Source: Chlamydomonas reinhardtii (taxonomy: Eukaryota > Chlorophyta > Chlorophyceae > Chlamydomonadales > Chlamydomonadaceae). From it: DNA of 64,000 nucleotides. The translations under genes and the position numbers were made by a program. Location of the stretch: assembly GCF_000002595.2 (NCBI RefSeq), contig NC_057009.1:3206382-3270381 (forward strand), in the 5' to 3' direction. The notes under the pieces were generated by a model. It made no database searches. It was not told the DNA's origin and saw nothing but the letters and a program-made list of their open reading frames with translations. Below are positions 58,701 through 64,000 of the stretch, one piece after another; within the stretch, counting starts at the first letter, position 1, and each line of letters starts with the position of its first letter.

Positions 58701-61495
58701 CCGACTCAGCGGGCCGTTGGCAGAAGGGGGGGCGTCGTCTGAAGTGAGTGATGCCTGGTTCGATTGCCGCGGATTGCTGCTGCTGGACACGAGCGGCTCG
58801 ACCGGCATGCCCGCGGACAGCTCGGGCATTGCGGGTGAGGGGGCCGGTTTGCTGGCAAACCTAGCGAGGATGGCAAGCAAAGAGCTCGGCCGCGGCAGCG
58901 GCTGTTGAAGTTGCTGCATGCATTGTGGCTGTCATGCATTCAGGTGTGCACTGCGCTGTAAGTGCAAGTGTACAATAGCCCAGGTGGAGAGGCCTTGCAC
59001 GGCTTGTCCATGCGTCTGCCCCATCCGATGCATCCTGGTCCACCCGCAACCGTGTGTCCGCACACGCCCCTGCTCTGAGTAATGTGTGTGTGTATGTGTC
59101 CATCACGCAATGCCGTACAGCAGGAGAGGCTGCTGCGCGGACGGTGCTGCCGCCACTGCGGCTGCGGCCCTGCCCCGACGTGGCCGCGGCCCTGGTCGCC
59201 GGCTACCTGCCCGTGGTGGGGCGGCTGGTGCGCACGTCAGCGTTCATGGACCGCTTCTATCCCTTGGAGCCCCTCAACTATGGCTTTGGTACCGACGCAG
59301 CCAAGGCGGCGGTCTGGTCGCAGCTGCTTGTGTTCGGGCCGCCGGCCGAGGCACGTGCGTTTGTGCAGGAGGTGAGGGATGTGGCCCGGCGGCGTGTGGA
59401 GCTGTTCCGGGCAGCAGTGACGGAGGCGGTAGGAGGGGCGGTAGCCCGGCGGCATCGGCGGCAGAAACACCAGCAGGGACAGCAGCGGGCGCAGCAGACG
59501 GGGAGGCAGGGGCAGCAGCCGACAGGCCGGGGTGGCTCGGCGGCCGCTATGGAGGGGGCATCTCGCGCTGCTGGGGCACCCCCGTTCGACGTGCCTTCGG
59601 CAGCGTCGCTGCTGTGGGAATCCATGGACCTTTGCGTTCACGGGAGCAGCTGGTGCGCCACTGGAAGCCTGGCAAAGGCGCTGCTGACCTCAGGGCTGCT
59701 GCTGGCGCCCAGCACCCATGGCAGTAGCAGAAGTGGCAGCAGCGCCAGCAGCAATGCAACCGCCACCGGCAGTAGCACCAGCAGTAGCACCAGCACCAGC
59801 AGCGGCAGCAGCAGCACGTCAGGGCCTGCGTCATCGCCGCTGGCGGGGCTCCAGCTGGGCAATGAGGCGGCTGTAGCAGCGCGGGTGGCGGCGGCGGCGC
59901 GGGTTGTGGCGACGCAGCTACTGCCGGCTGCTTCCACTTCACTGCGCGCTGTAGCTTGGGGACTAAATGCGAGTCAGGCGGCCGGGTCTGATGCGGTGCC
60001 CTCGGCTGTCGCTGGCCACCTGTGGAACCGCGTGAAATCGCCGGCAGCTGTGCTGCGGTGGGTGCCGCTGTTGCTGCGGACTGCTGCTGCTGCTGCCGCG
60101 GCCGCATCTGGGGCGCCCGTCGAGGATGTGACCTTTGCAGCGGCTTCGCCTGCGGCTGCTGCTGCTGCTGCTGCTGGTGCGGAGGGCGAGGAGGAGTGGG
60201 AGGTACGGGAGCAGCAGCAACAACAACGTGCGGGAACAGACGGGGAGGGAGGCTGGCGGCGTGGGGAGTGCTGCTGCTGGGAGCGGCTGCTGTGGTGCGA
60301 CATTAACCTGCCCGCACTGCTTGGCGCGCTTTGCGACTTGGTTGGACACGCCCGCGACAACAGCCGTGAGACAGCAGCGGTGCCGGCAGCAGCTGCTGGG
60401 CCGGCGGCGGCAGCAGCATCTGCAGCAGCGAGCGCCAAGGCCGGTGCGTCACAACAGGCTGCCATCGCTGCAGCCAACAGCAACGAAGCAAGTGAGCGGC
60501 TAAGGTGCCGGTGGGTCGGAGCCGTGGGCTCGTTGAATTCTTTCGTCCTGCCGGAGGTTGTGCGTGCGATGATTGCGCTGCTGCAGCTGGCGCCCCTGCG
60601 GCTGCTGCAGCCGGCGCCGTCGCGGTCGCTGCTGCCGCCGCCAGAGCAGCAGCATGTGCAGCAGCAGCAGCCGGCGGCGACAGTGCCAGCGGTGGGATCA
60701 GCCGGTCAGCGGGGCGGCGCCGAGGGTGCCGCTGCAGGTTCCGCTGAGGGCGCGGCCACTGCAGCGGCTGCTGCTGCTGCTGCGGGTGGTACTGTTGAAA
60801 AGCCTGATGCCAACCTGCTGTGCGGTGTTGTGGACGACGACAGAACCGTCCGTGACATCAATAGCAGCGCGCCGGCTGCAGCAGTGGCACCGCCGCCCGC
60901 TGGGCCCCTGCATATGATGGGCGATGGCAGCGAGGTTGCGGCCCCGGCCTTGAACCCACACACCCCGCTTGCCACGGCTCAATGGGTCGGTGGTGGCAGC
61001 AGCACCCGAGACGCCTGCCGCAGTAGCAGCAGTGGCAGTAGCGGTGCCGCGGCTTCTCAGCCTGCTCCCGCCACCGCCGCACCCGCCGCCGCCTCAGCTG
61101 CTACTCCGAACTATGCGGACACGGCGGACGCGGTGGTTGACGTGCGGCGCATTTGCGAGCTCCTGCGGGTTTGGGGCGGCGGCGGCGACGGCCCGGCCTT
61201 GTCCACCCACCTGGCCGGGGTGCTGGAGAGCGCGGCGGCGGGCGACTGGGCGGCGGTGCGTGCCAAGAGCCGCTGGCTGCGTTTTGGCGGCGTGGTGACG
61301 CACGCGCCGAGCGATGTGGCTGCGCGGCTGTGGCGGCAGCAGCGGCAGGTGATGGCGCACGGGGCGGGGCACGGCGTGCCTGTGGAGGTGTCGGTGCTGG
61401 ACGCAGCTCTGGACGCGGCGGCAGCGCTGCTTGTCGGGCAGAGGCCGCAGCAGCAGCAGAAGCAGCAGCAGCAGAAGCAGCAGAAGCAGCAGTAG
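55717..61495 (+). CDS. Large Ala/Gly/Ser-rich protein of unknown function
   Basis: Two exons (55717-58834, 59121-61495) join in phase 1 to 1830 residues. Conserved-looking, non-repetitive islands are 'TVVWRWLDIAHDLLGCVDWC' (about residue 366), 'SLSDPAFGLKLLDCYSRTLL', 'FTNRLSRHTRFLKNLAPQST', 'PVVGRLVRTSAFMDRFYPLE' and 'SMDLCVHGSSWCATGSLAKA'. Between them lie long Gly, Ala, Ser and Gln homopolymer-like stretches; it ends in a Lys/Gln repeat. No signal peptide, membrane segment or catalytic motif was recognised. Size and texture match lineage-specific proteins of Chlamydomonas and Volvox. The continuous frames of 3.1 and 2.4 kb in non-repetitive as well as repetitive parts argue that it is real. 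Confidence 0.62.
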
Positions 61496-62489
61496 CAGGC
61501 GTGAGCTAGGCGGTTTCATTCGGGTGCGTGGCATACGGCGCAAGGTGGCGTGGCAGAGCGGGCGGGCGCTTATGTTGTCCGTGCGTGGACCGTTTACACT
61601 AATGGTAAGCAATGAGGAGTGCTGGTGAGGAGTTGCAGCTGTCTAGCCCGGCGCGGACCCCGGGCGTGGCGTGTGCACGTGGAGACTGAGGCCTGAGGAT
61701 GGTGGGGTGCTCGTGCGGTACAATTCAGTGTGGTGCGGTACGGTGCGGTGCGGTATCGGATTGTGCGCGTGCGGTGCGGCATCAGGCAATGCTGGTACTG
61801 CTGGCTAGTGACTGGCGCAAGGACGGGGTAGGCGCGGAGATACCGAAATTCAAAACCGACTGTGCGCACAAGGCGTCAAGGCGCCTTCGTTTGGTTGTTA
61901 ATGCCACTGTTGCTTTCAGGAGCTCTGCCACCACCCGGCACCCGCTTGCATGTGCAGTCCAGCCCGGCGCCTTCGTTCTGTTGTCCTGGCGCCAATTCTG
62001 GCAGCCATCCCTCAACCCCAGTGCCCACCCACAGCGGCGCAGTAGTACTGATACCAACGCTGGCTGGACTGGTGCGTAAAGCATTAGATGTACACGCAGA
62101 CACGCACGCGCGAAAAGACTCTGTTACGTTGCACGCCACGTCTCACACCGCCATGCCGCTGCACTCCAGGTCTCGCCCCACACGACGGCACGCCCATGCA
62201 CAGCTGCCAACCACCATCCACGCAGCGCTGCACTGCAGGAGAGCATCCACGGCTGCAAAGCAGCACCTGCAGACTGTTGTCGCTTTTTGAGGTGCGCCAG
62301 CGCAATGCAATGGGCTTCATGAGTACCGGACGTCTGGACGCTGAGCCCCGCCCATGGTGAAGCGAGCCCGTGCGAGCCCCCGAACGCGCCTGCGCCTTTA
62401 CCCATAATTCCCAGCTGGCCCGAAGCAGGTGCTTTCAAAATCATAGTGCTCTCCGAATGAGCCCACCAGGAAGACGCAACCATGTGTCA
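61496..62489. other. Intergenic, no gene seen
   Basis: 3' flank of the large gene, a short GTGCG-type microsatellite (61730-61760), then unremarkable sequence up to the second histone pair. Confidence 0.5.
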
Positions 62490-62514
62490 GGGTGGTGTTG
62501 AGAAACACCGAGTT
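62490..62514 (-). terminator. Histone mRNA 3' stem-loop (second H4)
   Basis: Minus strand ACTCGGTGTTTCTCAACACCACC; the loop is TCTC here whereas the first H4 has TTTC. Confidence 0.9.
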
Positions 62515-62605
62515 TTGGATGAAGAGGTTGACAGCCAGGTGCGAGGGGCAAGACAGCGTGGATACGTGCCTTGTTCCCCCTCACAGCAGTCGCCACAAAA
62601 GCCGC

Positions 62606-63587
<982 letters not shown>

Positions 63588-63623
63588 GCGTGCTGCCGAC
63601 TGGGCTGCTCTTCCCCCCAAAAA

Positions 63624-63647
63624 AACTCGGTGTTTCTCAACACCACC
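63624..63647 (+). terminator. Histone mRNA 3' stem-loop (second H3)
   Basis: ACTCGGTGTTTCTCAACACCACC, about 40 bases past the stop. Confidence 0.9.
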
Positions 63648-63932
63648 TTGCACAAGCAACGGTGTCTATTGGCGTCTGCACTAAATGCTTCATATGATTG
63701 TAGTGTGTGACGGTGCCAGCGTAACAACCCACTGGTGCCGGTGCCACTAGCCCACTGCTGGTGCCGGTTCCGATGCGACGGTGCCACTAGCCCACTATGC
63801 AACAGCGCAACGCCAATACACACACATGCACCTGACGCAATACCGCCTTCGTCTTACAAGCGTTCTCGATATGCGCCAGTGCAAAGCCTGGGACACATGT
63901 GGTAGTATGTGGTTGATTACCGTTTCGGAATT

Positions 63933-63992
63933 GGTGGCGCAGCGGTTAAGAGGGTTTGGCATGAGTCCCAGGGGGGCGTGGGTTCTGGACAC
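63933..63992 (+). mobile_element. tRNA-like SINE head, copy 2
   Basis: GGTGGCGCAGCGGTTAAG...GTGGGTTCTGGAC, the inverted partner of 46682-46742. A-box fit is good and B-box fit weak; truncated by the window end or naturally short. Confidence 0.4.
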
Positions 63993-64000
63993 ACATAGGG

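Noticed and set aside
63933-63992. A genuine tRNA gene
   Set aside because: An A-box-like element is present, but the B box is poor and no cloverleaf with an anticodon arm and acceptor stem could be drawn.

Overview
The window looks like nuclear DNA of a volvocine green alga, most likely Chlamydomonas or a close relative. The signs are very GC-rich coding sequence, genes of many short exons with GT-AG introns full of (TG)n/(CA)n runs, TGTAA poly(A) signals, Gly/Ala/Ser low-complexity inserts in conserved proteins, tightly packed divergent histone pairs ending in the algal histone stem-loop, and a histone H3 one residue shorter than usual. Exon coordinates were derived by hand from splice consensus plus frame continuity; no transcript evidence was available.

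Layout. 0.4-7 kb: a short TOM5-like gene (+), then a 14-exon membrane-anchored aldo/keto reductase with two ShKT-like Cys-rich modules (-). 7.3-13.4 kb: a 12-exon WDR44-like WD40 protein (+). 13.8-17.3 kb: a three-exon F-box/ankyrin-type protein (-). 17.3-19.2 kb: a 5'-truncated LINE and a MITE-like element. 19.2-41.7 kb: a recent tandem segmental amplification, period about 9.1 kb. Each full unit holds a five-exon coiled-coil plus PD-(D/E)XK-like gene (+), a non-conserved spacer, the 3' half of a glyoxalase II gene joined to the 3' part of an IQ-motif gene (-), and, between units, a truncated DDE transposon (-). Unit 1 contains a 100-N assembly gap. The IQ-motif gene runs intact upstream of the array to 43.3 kb.

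44.6-48.2 kb: a four-gene core histone cluster (H2A-H2B and H3-H4, each divergent). 49.1-53.9 kb: a 12-exon ureidoglycolate amidohydrolase (-), the last step of purine-ureide nitrogen recovery, head-to-head with a small KxDL-like gene (+). 55.7-61.5 kb: an unrecognised 1830-residue protein in two exons, with a partial copy of its own 3' end just upstream. 62.5-64 kb: a second H4-H3 pair which, with its promoter, 3' stem-loops and a SINE-like flank, is an inverted duplicate of the first.

The most unusual item is the array: a presumptive nuclease-like gene whose coiled-coil heptad is present once, twice and three times in successive copies, amplified together with chimeric host-gene fragments and transposon pieces sitting exactly at the unit junctions.
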